Below the pieces are notes generated by a model, which made no database searches, had not been told where the DNA came from, and worked only from the letters and a program-made list of their open reading frames with translations. Shown one piece after another: positions 22,601-34,600 of a stretch of 64,000 nucleotides of DNA (positions are counted from its first letter, which is position 1; each line of letters begins with the position of its first letter). Source of the stretch: Oryzias latipes (lineage: Eukaryota; Chordata; Actinopteri; Beloniformes; Adrianichthyidae); assembly GCF_002234675.1 (NCBI RefSeq), contig NC_019873.2, positions 12,970,235 to 13,034,234 of the forward strand. The letters are read 5' to 3'. The translations under genes were made by a program, and so were the position numbers.

Positions 22601-25600
22601 CATTATTTTTACAGCCTATGGTGTGTTCCCTCACACTGATGCTGCCCCCGGCGCTGGGATGAGAGATGGTGAGCACCAGGGTGACCTGTGTGAAACCACC
22701 TGTATTTTTTGTAGGACCCCGTGGCTCAGCTGCCGCCTGACCTGATTACCAGGGCCTACAGAGTCTTCTTCATTATCCTGAAGTATGCCGTGGACCTGCT
22801 GACCTGGGAGCAGGAGGATCAGCTTCCTGCAGGCCTGGAGCCACCGTATGTGCTCTTTTGTCCTCTCATATTTTTGCCTCCCTCGTTTATTTATCTCACA
22901 GGAACTGTAATAACCACCTTATTAGTAAAGGCAAATGAAGCTGCTGCTACTGATAAAGTTTTCCTTAAGTCCCACTCCGATCATCTTTTGATCTATTGTA
23001 AAAGCCCTCCCATTGGTCTTTGAATTATGATGTATGTTATTCTTCTTCGTCATAGCAATTTGCCGTATTTTTCTTTGCATTTTATAAGTTTCCACGTACA
23101 ATATTATCACCTACCAGATCCAAGAGCATACACTGAGATGATTAAATTAAGGCTTGCTACGTACATTTTTTAAAATTCAGTAAAAGATTAGTTATTTTGA
23201 TTTTAGGATATGCAGGAGTGTTCCTGTTTAAAGATCCTTTTTTATGTATGGCTACAGAAAAAGAAAGACAGACCGAAACAAACTGTGATGTGTCGGTCAG
23301 GAATGAAACGGCTCTTATCTCACATAAATACAGTCAGGACCATAAATATTTGGACAGAGACACATTCTTTCTAATTTAGTTTCTGTACATTTTCACAGTG
23401 AATTTTAAATAAAACAACTCGGATGCCATTGAAGTGCAGACTATCAGCTTTTATTCCATGGGTTGAACAAAAAGATTGCATAAAAATGTGAAAAACTAAA
23501 GAATTTTTTAAACACAATCCCTTCATTTGGTCACCTGATCTCCACCTAACCACTATTTTCTGATGGGCAGAAGACTAGTAGTCTTAAAATATGTTAAAAT
23601 ATACCATGGTGCACCCCGAAAGCTTGATACAGGTGCAGCAGCCCGTGAATGGAATAGAGCGCCGGGTGCAACAAAAGACTAGAAGAGACGACATCAACAC
23701 AAAAACATATAGAAATGAGTGGCCCTGGTAAAAGAAGCAAAATCCGGAACCACTTCACTATAAATGATTATGCGAAAAGAGAATTTAGAGTCTGCAAGAA
23801 AACAATTCTATCTAGAACCAACCTGCACCTGAGAATTGAGAGAATCTTCTCCTGAACAGAGCAGATCATTTCTGACTGAAGAAACCTGACGATCAGTTTC
23901 TTAAAGCTGAGACACTTAGCATTTTTGAATGGCAACCTTTACTGTGAGGCAAAATCTGGAATGCCTCAATGCGTTTAACTCCGCCCACGTTGAGGCACGC
24001 CTCAGTCTGCAGCCAGTGGCTTCTCAGACTATTGATGCAGAGCAAGCCCGCCTCCCCTTCCCCTCCCCATTGCTGAGAGCTTGGAACAGTGAGCTTGTGG
24101 CCCGCCCACTACATTTTCTACATCACAGTCTTTTTCAATTGTCATTTTTTCATCTGCTCCTGGTTAACAATGATTTGAATAAAGAAATAGTCAAAAATGC
24201 AATTTTGAGCCAAAATTTCTTAATACATGACCTCCATTGTCAGAAAAATATCAGAACACATTAAAAACACATAAAAACCTGATTTTTATTAGATAATGTC
24301 TTTAACGTAGACCTTGTGTCATTCAAATACTAGTTTTTCTTCCTGTTGATAAGAACAAACATTTTCAACTAAATCATTTTAGATTGACTGGTGTTTAAAT
24401 TCAATCTACTAGTATTTGGTTTTGTTTAGTCCAGACCTTTCTAAAAATAAAAATAAAGGGAAACACAAAGCATATGCTCTTTAGGAAATCACATTTGAAT
24501 GCATGTGTGCCTTGATGTGTTTGTGGGTGCAGGGAACGAGCAGACACCTACTTCTGCGTTGTCTTTAACGATGAAGTCCACACCTACGAGCAGGTGATCT
24601 ACACGCTGCAGAAGGCTGTCAGCTGCAGCCACAAGGAGGCGCTCAGCTTTGCCACCGCTGTCGACAGAGAAGTCAGTACTGCACACAAACTTAAAAAAAC
24701 AAAACATTAAAAGATATGATGCACAAACACTAATGAAACAGTGGGAGATGAGGTTAAAAACAAAACATCACTCAAACAGAAACAAATGGCACTGTGGCTA
24801 TGATGATGTTCTGTCACAGGGCAGGAAGTCAGTTCGATTTGGAGACTTCCAGTTTTGTGAGCAGGCCAAGTCCATCATCGTGGTGAGTATTTTTTGCCAT
24901 CACAGTCGTCTAAGGACTGTGCAAATGACTTCATTTAGACTCTGACTCTCCCCCATTCAGAGAAACAAAAGCCGGCAGGCCAAACCCCTGAGAGTTCAGG
25001 TGATGCACTCATCTGTTGTGGCTCATCAGTGTTTTGCTCTGAAGACTCTCACCTGGTTGGGACAGATCATTAAATACTCTGGTACGTCTCTGTTTTTTGT
25101 ACACATAAGCCTCTTTGTTTGATGTTCCTTTCTTCTAGTCACTGTTGGTCCTTTTTCAGATGGTCTGAGGAGGATTCTTTGCCAGGTGGGGCTGCAGCAA
25201 GGCCCAGAAGGTGAGAACTCCTCACTAGTGGACCGCTTGATGCTCAATGACTCCAGGATGTGGAAAGGTAAGCACTTGTTATGTCTTCAGTGTCATCAGT
25301 TTGGACAGGATGTAGAATTCATTGTCAAATCTCAGTCAGTGTCTTATTGTGTAGTTGTACTGTAACAAGTGTGTGTGTGTGTGGGGGGGGTGTACTGATG
25401 GAGGCACCAAGAAAATCCCTTAATAAGGCCACCTGTACTATCTGTTTGTTACTGCAGGAGCAAGAAGCATATACCATCAGCTGCTCATGAACAGCGTCCT
25501 CATGGACCTCAAATTTAAGAAGGTCTTTGCCATCCAGTTTGCCAAGGTAAGTCCCCTGAGGAGAGCATGTGGCCAGCACACTTGAGTGTAGCCCCATTGA

Positions 25601-28600
25601 AACAGGACCTAAAAGGAGTTTTGGGTGATGGACTTCATTGGTTTTGATGTAGTTCGAGATGGACAATTAGTGGGTAGTACCGCACTTAGAATTGGACTGG
25701 AAGGTTTGTTTATTAAGAAAAAATGTCAGACAGGCAGGCTGATTTCCATCCCAGTACTCTGGTGCCATCCGAATATTTAAGTTTCACCTCCATAGTAGTG
25801 AGAGGTGAACCCAAGTAAACAAACCAATGAACCCCAATTCTGAACCCTGGGGAGCCCCTGTATAAAGGATGAGGGGGGCTGACTTCTGAGTAGGAAGCAT
25901 TGACTTGTTGATGAGAACTTGAGTAAGTGACGTCACCCACAGAAAATGGTTTACTTCCAGCTCCAACCAAATATAATCACTTCAAGTGCCATTTTTTTCG
26001 CAATATGGGTGCCACCACATTATAGCCAGATGGCATCGGTATATAGAGATTGCTCTAAGTCAGTCTGAGACAACATATCAATTGCAAGAACTCTCGCCCA
26101 TTCAATTCAATTCAATTTTATTTGTATAGCCCAATATTACAACACAGTTGTCTCAACGGGCTTCACTAATTGTACGAAACATAAAATCAGTTACAAAATA
26201 CAATAGCTGAATGCTAAACTAAACAGACTAAACCAAACTGAGCCTTCCTGCCCTTAGACTCTCCTGCTCAGTAAAGAAAAACTCCCCCCCAAAAAAACAG
26301 ACTCTACAAACTTTACAACTACAGTACATGTTTGAATAGTGCAGCAGATAGCCTTCATTCAGATGAAAATGGGGGACGGCTGGGGGCGCGAGACGCTTTG
26401 AATGCTTTGAATGTAGAAACTGTGTCGGCCTCTCTTACATGAGCTGGAAACTTATTCCATAAGACAGGGACTTGGTGGCTAAACGCTCTACCTCCAACCG
26501 TACTTTTGGAAATTTCGGGAACCACAGAGAGTCCTGCATTATGGGAGCAAAGTGTACTGTTTGGTTGGTAAGGCACAGTGAAATCTTTAATGTAGGATTG
26601 GGTCATACCATTTAGGGCCTTAGCAGGAAGTTTTTAAACTTGATTGTAGATTCAACTGGGAGCCGGTTATTAATTTGCATTAAAGAAAAATATCATGAAA
26701 AATAAGAGGAGTAGCAAGAACTTGTTAAAAATAGGTATCAGAGCAAGAATGGTTAGTCTGGCAAATACAATGACTGAGAAATAGCTGCTTATTTCTCAAT
26801 TGAAGTCTATGGGGTTTTGGCTTCTTGGAATCAGTAGGTACTTCCTGTTTGGAACATGAGGAGTCATTCAGTCCAATTCTCATATTGTACTGTAGTAATA
26901 GTTTTTGTTGTGAACAGTGATCTGTGGTAAAACCACGGTGAAGCTGACGTAGAACCTTTGCCTCATGCTGATGGCTTTGAAGTGGAGCGGTTCTTCATGT
27001 GTCCTTCAGAGCAGCAGCTGTTAAAGGCTGTTGGCTCTGGTCGTTGTCCTTGTTTTGGACCCGGTTCCCTGCCCCCCTCTCGGCTGCCTGACAGCAAGTG
27101 TAAAGTAAGGCTGTCAGCAGGCTTCTGATGGGAGGGTGACATGTCGCCCCTCCAGAACTACAGAAGCCTGCAGACAGATTTTCTGGAGGATGACCATGAG
27201 CGCGTGGTGTCAGTGACCTCACTGTCGGTCCAGCTCTTCACCGTGCCTACTGTGGTGAGTACCAGTCTCTCTTCTGCCTGTCACACTCCTCCCTCTTTTT
27301 CTGTGTGCCCCCCTCCCTCCTGGTGCCAGAACTACGAGCACCTGCAGAACGACTACGTGAAGGACGACCACGACCGTGAGTTCTCCATCACCGACCTTTC
27401 GGTGCAAATGTTCACCGTCCCGTCGCTGGTGAGTTCCCGCTGCTGGCCCTGCCACTAATGACATCATGCCTGGCTGTGGGCAGTCTCACGAGGTCATCAT
27501 GGATGGACATGGTTGGTGGTTTGAATCTGCAGCTGTGGATGTGTGGACTGTGGTAACAGAGTTACAGGTTTTTTTCTCCATGAGTTGCTGACATGAAGCC
27601 CATCAGGCTTTTAGAATTTCTATAACTTCCTGCTCTTTTGTCACATTAGACTGTAGAAATGGTTCTGTTTTTAAAGTCTTTGGTACATAAAATCAGTTCT
27701 AAATTGGACTTTTTTTCCTGGAAACAATGCCAACTAATGCTAAAGTTAAAAATTCCGTCAAGTAAGTCAGTCCTCACCTTTTCATAATTCACTTCCTTTA
27801 GAAGCTGCTCTCACATCGCAGTCAATTAAGTAAAGCAGTCAGGAAACGGCGCTGGTTGTGTATACATGGGTGTGTGTGTCTGCAGGCTCGGATGCTCATG
27901 GTGGAGGAAAACCTGATGACCACCATCATCAGAACCTTTGTGGACCACCTCCGTCACAGAGACGTCCACGGGCGTTTCCAGTTTGACCGCTACACAGCCC
28001 AGCAGGCTTTTAAATTTGGTCGCGTCCAGAGCCTCATTGGAGATCTGAAGTGAGCGTTTTCCCACGCTGTGACTTTCAAACGGCAGGTCAGGCCAATTCA
28101 ACCTGTGACTCTGTCTGCAGGTATGTCTTAATAAGCCCCCCCTCTGAATGGAGTGACGCCCTCAGACTAAAGTTCCTGGAGGGGTTTGATGCTGTGCTGG
28201 ATCTCCTCACCTGTATGCAGGTAACCTCAGTACCAGGGCTTTGATTTACTAGAGCAGACTGTCATTCTAATCGGGTTTGTGTCCGAACCTGTTTCTCTGT
28301 TTCCATAAAGCTGTTTGTAAATGTTGGTCTGAACCCGTCTGTCTGTAGAAACCTATGTTTGTACCCAAAAGTACCCAAGAGTATTGATGCTTTTCAAAAA
28401 ATGACTTGTAAAAAGGATTCTTTCTATGAAAAATAAACTTTAAGTTTTAAAAGGAGAGTCAAAGTCAAAGTAGAAGTACAGAGAAAAATAAGGGTCCCTT
28501 TATTAGCGTTAGTTGAGGCATAATCAGCTTTATTTAACTAATAAGTAAAGTGTTACGACACTTTTATGCATTACTTTGCATTACTAATTGTATTATTTAA

Positions 28601-31600
28601 TGCATTTAATGCATCAATGCTTTACATAATGCATTACAAAGCACTAATAAAAGTTTCTCTATACAATTACTTAGCATTATGGATTCATCAACCTGTTAGT
28701 TAAATTATAGGTAAAGCCTTAATAATGTGTGAAGTAACCATTTACTGTGGTTGGTTGTTTGGAGTTGGGAAGCCAAAGGTAACGTTTTTAGCCTTTATAA
28801 ATGCTTCAAACTTAATGAGCATTACTTAACATTACTTAATCATAGTTTACAATTATGAAATGTTTATTGAAACCTTATTGTAAAGTGTGAAGGTTTTTTC
28901 TGTAAGACTTTATAATAAGGGTCCCTTTATCAGTTAATGTAAAGTTCAAATAATAGTACTTTATTTTTATAAACATTTGAACATAAAGTTCTTGATATGA
29001 TCCTAAAAATTTATGTGGCTTTGTTTTGATTTTCATGAAGATTAGTGTTTTTTATGCATAAACTGCAATAAACATTATCACACTAGCTTAAGATGGCCAC
29101 ATCCTGCTTAAATTTTAATAAAGTAAAACTAAAGAGTTAATGTATCAACAGGTCCTTCATAGAGACAGACTCGCAGACGGCAGATGAATAAAGTGAAGAT
29201 GAAATGATCTGTGTGTTTCAGGGCATGGACCCTGTGGTGAGACAGGTGGGGCAACACATAGAGATGGAGCCAGAGTGGGAGGCGGCTTTCACCCTGCAGA
29301 TGAAGCTCACTCACATCATCTCCATGATTCAGGAGTGGTGCTCCACTGATGTGAGTGGACTGAATCAGAACCTTTAACAGAATACAGAAATTTCAGAACC
29401 TCCTTTCCTTTGGAGACATAACCCACCATGACCCATGTGAGGGTCAGAAGCACTTTAACCTTATGAGGAGGAGGTCAAAGTCTAGTTTAGAGACCAGATA
29501 CTTTCTCTGTGTGGCAGGAACGCGTCCTGATCCAAGCCTATAGGAAATGTCTGAGCGCGCTCACTCAGTGCCATGGCGGCTTGCTCGATGGTGAGCCACC
29601 AGTCAGCTTGAGCATGGCGGGTCACTGCGTGGATACCTTCAGGTACCAGGTGTCACAGGACAAGGTGTCCATACATTTGCCTGTCTGCAGGCTGCTGGCA
29701 GGTAAAACACTGATCCTCTGGCCATAAGAGTGTCCACGTGTGTCCCATCGCCTGATTACATGCTGATGTGTTCCCTCCCGTCACAGGGCTCCACGTTCTC
29801 CTCAGCAGGACGGAGGTGGCGTCTCGTTTCCCAGAGCAGCTCCCTCTGGTCAGTGACATCATAGGGAAAACAATCACTGGTTTACTGTTGTGATGTAAAG
29901 CGTGTACGCTCCGAGCTCTGATCAATCCGTGATCAATTGTCATGATTGTGCAGAAACGATTGGCTCTGACCAGCTGACCTTTTATCAACTTTTGCCTGTG
30001 TCTTCAGGGTGAACTAAGCCCCCACCTCCTCATCGAACTCCCCCTGCGCTGCCTGGTGCTCTGTGCCCAGGTGCATGCTGGGATGTGGAGAAGGAACGGC
30101 TTCTCTCTGATTAACCAGGTGGGTGCGTACCTGCTTGTCGAAACCAGAGGTCTGAGAACAGCTGTAATGAGGACGGCCGCTTCTTTCAGATCTACTACTA
30201 CCACAACGTCAAGTGCCGACTGGAGATGTTTGACAAGGACACCATCATGCTACAAGTACATCCATCTGCTGGTTCTGCCGGACTCTGCTGGTTCCACTGA
30301 CAGCTGTTCATGGCATGTTTGTTCTTGTACAGGCAGGGGCGTCCATGATGGATCCAAACCACTTCTTGATGATGGTTCTAAGTCGGTTTGAGCTGTTTCA
30401 TATTTTCAGCTCTGCAGACATTAGGAAGAGATTCAGAGAAGCCAACAAGGTGGGTTCAGACTGTTCTGGCTCTGGATAACCCCACAGATCTTGAGGTTTT
30501 GGACCCGCCTCATGTCTCTTTTTGCTCCACAGGACTTTGTCCAGCAAAACACCCTGATTGAGGAGATGTTGCACCTTATCATCATGGTTATAGGTGAGTC
30601 GTGGGCAACCGGAATCCATGAAAAAAAATCTGACTTTGACTTCCCCCAAAGCTCAAACATTTAGAGAACTGATTATTTACCTTCTTGCTATAATAGTTTA
30701 TCTCAAGACCAGTTTTGTTAAAGCATTGACAAACAGCAGCGAGATCACAAAGGTGCACAAGAAAAGTATATATTTAACCCTTTAACACTGGAGATGTTGC
30801 CTAAACAACACACACTCTTTGACCTACCGTAACTCTTTTTGTTTATAGCAGAGGTGCTCATTACGCTGACGGTAGATCACTGGCCATTAAAGATAAATAA
30901 ACAAAAATTATACATATATATATTTTTTTTCTTTTAAATCCATCCGCGAATCTACGTTCTGTGAAATACGTTACTTGATTGACATGCAAGACGGCCAATC
31001 AAACATCCTCTGAGACATACCTCACTGTGTTTAGCTACACCTAGTGCACTTTCTGTCTTTCTTCTCCCAGTTCCATGTATAGTTTTTGAATTATTAGTAC
31101 ATAAACATAGTACTTTTGACTGGATATGTAGTAGAAGTTGTCAACTTTGAAGTTGAATCAAGTGACTTTGGTGGATAATTGCAAGCCAGGAATAGTATTG
31201 TTTTACACGTCCTGCACTGTCATCTCACAAACATTTGTGTACTTCAGTACGAAGGCAGATTTCTACACTGAATAATTTTTTTTACCTTGGTGTGTGTACG
31301 TGTGTCCGGGGGGTGGGGGCTGGGGTTGGCATTGAATTGGTTTTAGATTAAATATTTGTTTCATGCCTTGTCGTTTTGTTTTTAAAAATGGATTATGTTT
31401 TTATGTAAAGCACTTTGAGTAGCATGAGTTGGAAAAGAGCTATAGAAATAACATTTCATTTATTTACTTTTATTTTTAACTGTTTAGTTTTTAAATAATA
31501 AGTACACAAACAAAGTATTTTAGACTAAAAATACTGAACAAATTGTCAACTTTGAAGCCCCTAGTGCTCCAATTACCACAGGCACCACTGTCACCTTCAC

Positions 31601-34600
31601 TTTCCATGCTTTCTCCAGTTCTTCTCTGAGTCCCTGGTATTTCTCCAGTTTCTCATGTTCCTTCTTCCTGATGTTCCCATCACTGCCAAATCTACCACAA
31701 CGGCTTTCCTCTGTTCTTTATTCACCACTATAATGTCTGGTTGGTTTGCCATTACCATCCTATCAGTCCTGTCCCACAGGATCTTTGCCCTCTCATTCTC
31801 TACCACCTTCGGAGTTGTTTCCCATTTGACCTTGGGGTTTCCAGTCCATATTCTGAACACATCTTCCTGTATATTATTATATTAGTGTATTAGTATATTA
31901 TTCCATACTCCATGTATGCTTTCCCTGCCGTATGTTGCACTCTGCAGCTGATTCTGACATGGAAGAAAGTAGCTTTTTATATCGGCTTTGCGCTAATGGG
32001 CAACACTTTGAGCGCTTTTCTTCGTGACATAATTGTTCACGTAAACACTTCACTACTGTGAAGTGTGGCATATCGGCGTAAATCTGCTGTTTTCTGCTTC
32101 AGAATCAGCTGGAATTTTGTTAATTGCTAAAGCTCTGGTGTTTAAGGGGTTAAAGTAACCAACTGAGCTCATATTGTAAGATATTAGGAAATGTAGACTA
32201 CAGGATGTTGGATAACAAGCCGAACAAAGCGGATGATGTGTCTGGACAGAAGGTGCAAGCTCCCAAATGTTTTCCATGCTCGGTTGGAGGAACAACCAGG
32301 CCCACCTAGAATAGCTCAGGCTTCACCCAAATTAGGATATGCAAAGACACTGAACCCCACATTGGTTATAAGCTGGCACCAGTGTAGGGCAATGGAGCTG
32401 CCATCAGTGTGTAATTGTTTATGGCAAGAGTGCTAACCACTGCCCCACAGTGCAACCCAGAGAGAGTTTTTATGTTTCCTACCAAAGATCAAACCTGTTG
32501 TCTTCATAACCTTGCGATACCATTTTTCTGTTTGATGCAGGTGAGCGCTACGTGGCAGGTGTCGGCAAAGTGGAGCCGTTAGAGGAGGTTCGAAGAGAGA
32601 TCATTCACCAGCTGTCAATCAGACCAATGGCCCACAGCGAGCTGGTGAAAGCTCTGCCTGAGAACGTGAGACTTCCACCCGCCTGTCTCCCGAGCTGCCC
32701 ATGTCTGCCTGTCTGTCTCATTCCGTCGTTTGTCTTCCAGGGGAACAAGGAGACGGGTCTGGAGAGGGTCATTGACAGCGTGGCATTGTTTAAGTCAGTG
32801 ATTCTTTTGTGTCCACCTTTATAACAATGTTTTTGTTTAGCTTCAGCCAAATGCTCCAGTCTGTAAAAATAGGGGCTGCCTACAGACCATTCATCGACTC
32901 ACAATTGGAATTGGAATCAGTCCCTGTTTATTTTTGTACAGTAATCCCCCCGTATTCGCGGGGGGGTGAGGAACGAAACCCCCCCCGCTAATAACGAAAA
33001 TCCGCGAATAATTGACGCTGTTTTCAAACTCCCAAAGCCTTATGTGAGCCTTACTCACTGCGTCAGCTCCGCCAAATGTTGATCAGTCAGAGGCTGCGAG
33101 TGGGCGTCAACCAGTTCATTGAACTCTCCGGTTTGCCGATAGCAACCGGTTCATTTCCAGAAGCTGGAGATGATGCAGGGCGTTTGGATGGCGTCTTAAA
33201 CGCGTAAACAATACTTTACAGTAAAGTAAAGAGTAAATGGTTTTTTAAAATTCGCGGAATGAGCGCTGTTCTGCGCCTCACGCTTGTGACGTCACGTCAT
33301 CTGCGGCCACCCGCGAATGGGCGGGGCACGAATATTAAACCGCGAATGGGCGGGGGATTACTGTACATCACTGGCACCAGAACTAAAGATGTAAAGATGT
33401 ATGAAGCCATGTGCCTTTTCGTCCTTTCAAAGAGCAGTAATGGGGGTTGGTGATGCTGCAGGTCTTTACCCACAACAGAGAACTAACCATCACAATCCTC
33501 ATGCAGCAGAGGCTCCCAGCTCCAGTCAGAGCAGCAGTTGTTTATGTCCAAAAAAGGGCGTACAGTCTTTGCTGACATGACCTGCATGTGCCCAGTGTGT
33601 GTGCGAGAAAATCCTGATTGCATCAAAATGTAAATGAGAAGATGCAGGTTATAGATCTTAAAAAGCAGAAATCTTAGAACTGAACCTGGCCCTGTTTCTG
33701 TGTTGAGATTTGTAAAGAAAATCTAGTGAATCTAGGCTTTGTTTATAGGGTGGGGGTTCACCTTGTGGGGGGGAGGAAAACCTGCAGAACAAATAACTCC
33801 AATAATGATCTGTGATTGGGCTGTCTGCAGAAAGCCAGGCGTGACTGGGCGGGGTCTGTATGAACTGCGGCCCGAGTGCTTCAAACACTTCAACCTTTAC
33901 TTCCATCACTACAGCAGAGCGGACCAGTCTAAGGTATGGAGATGGAGCTTTTGGTATTTGTGTGTGCCGCATGTTACCATGGTGATGGTGTTTGTATTTC
34001 AGGCCGAGGAAGCTCAAAAGAAGCTGAGGAGGCAGAGAGGTGAGGACGCAGGTGAGTGAACCCATCCTGTGATATGCACAACTGTGTGACTTCCTTGGTC
34101 ACCACAATAACTTGTTTTGTGTGGCTGTGGTAGCCCTGCCGCCCCCGCTCCCTCCCCCGCTCTGTCCGCTGTTTGGGAGCCTGGTGAACCTGCTGCAGTG
34201 TGATGTGCTGCTGGCTGTTGAAAGCGCTGTCCTTCAGTGGGCCATGGAACCAGGCGGTGGAGGCTGGACTGAATCGATGCTGCAACGGGTGAGTCTCAGC
34301 GGCGCAAGGAAGCTGCTATGCTGTGCACAGCTGAGAAGGCATCTTAGAGGCGCTTGTGAAACTGCGTTTTACTCCCATGTGCACACACATGTTAACAACA
34401 AATAAGCAGTAATCGTTGCTAAAATGCGCATTTCAGTCATAAACCGAGAGGGAGCATGTTTGTGTATCTATGTGACGTGTTGTTTTGTGTGTTTGCAGGT
34501 GCTCCACCTGGTGGGCATGGCTCTTCTGGAGGAGCAGCAGCAGCTGGAGAACAGCAGCGGAGAAGACCATGTGACCTTCAACTACACCAGCAGAATCATA

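Larger units (their letters stand above)
19651..25546 (+). other. ubr2: ubr2 exons 1-10: UBR box and ClpS-like N-domain
   Basis: Exons: 19651-19734, 21198-21466, 21542-21620, 21701-21808, 22715-22845, 24533-24671, 24820-24882, 24961-25081, 25160-25267, 25458-25546. Exon 2 ends, and exons 3-4 continue, the UBR box: [34 protein letters not shown] and [17 protein letters not shown], with all zinc-binding Cys/His positions present. These bind type 1 (basic) N-degrons. Exon 6 ([20 protein letters not shown]) and exon 7 ([12 protein letters not shown]) form the ClpS-homologous pocket for bulky hydrophobic N-termini. All junctions are GT-AG. Confidence 0.95.

Noticed and set aside
33658..34065. 135-codon minus-strand frame
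   Set aside because: It is the antisense of ubr2 exons 23 and 24.
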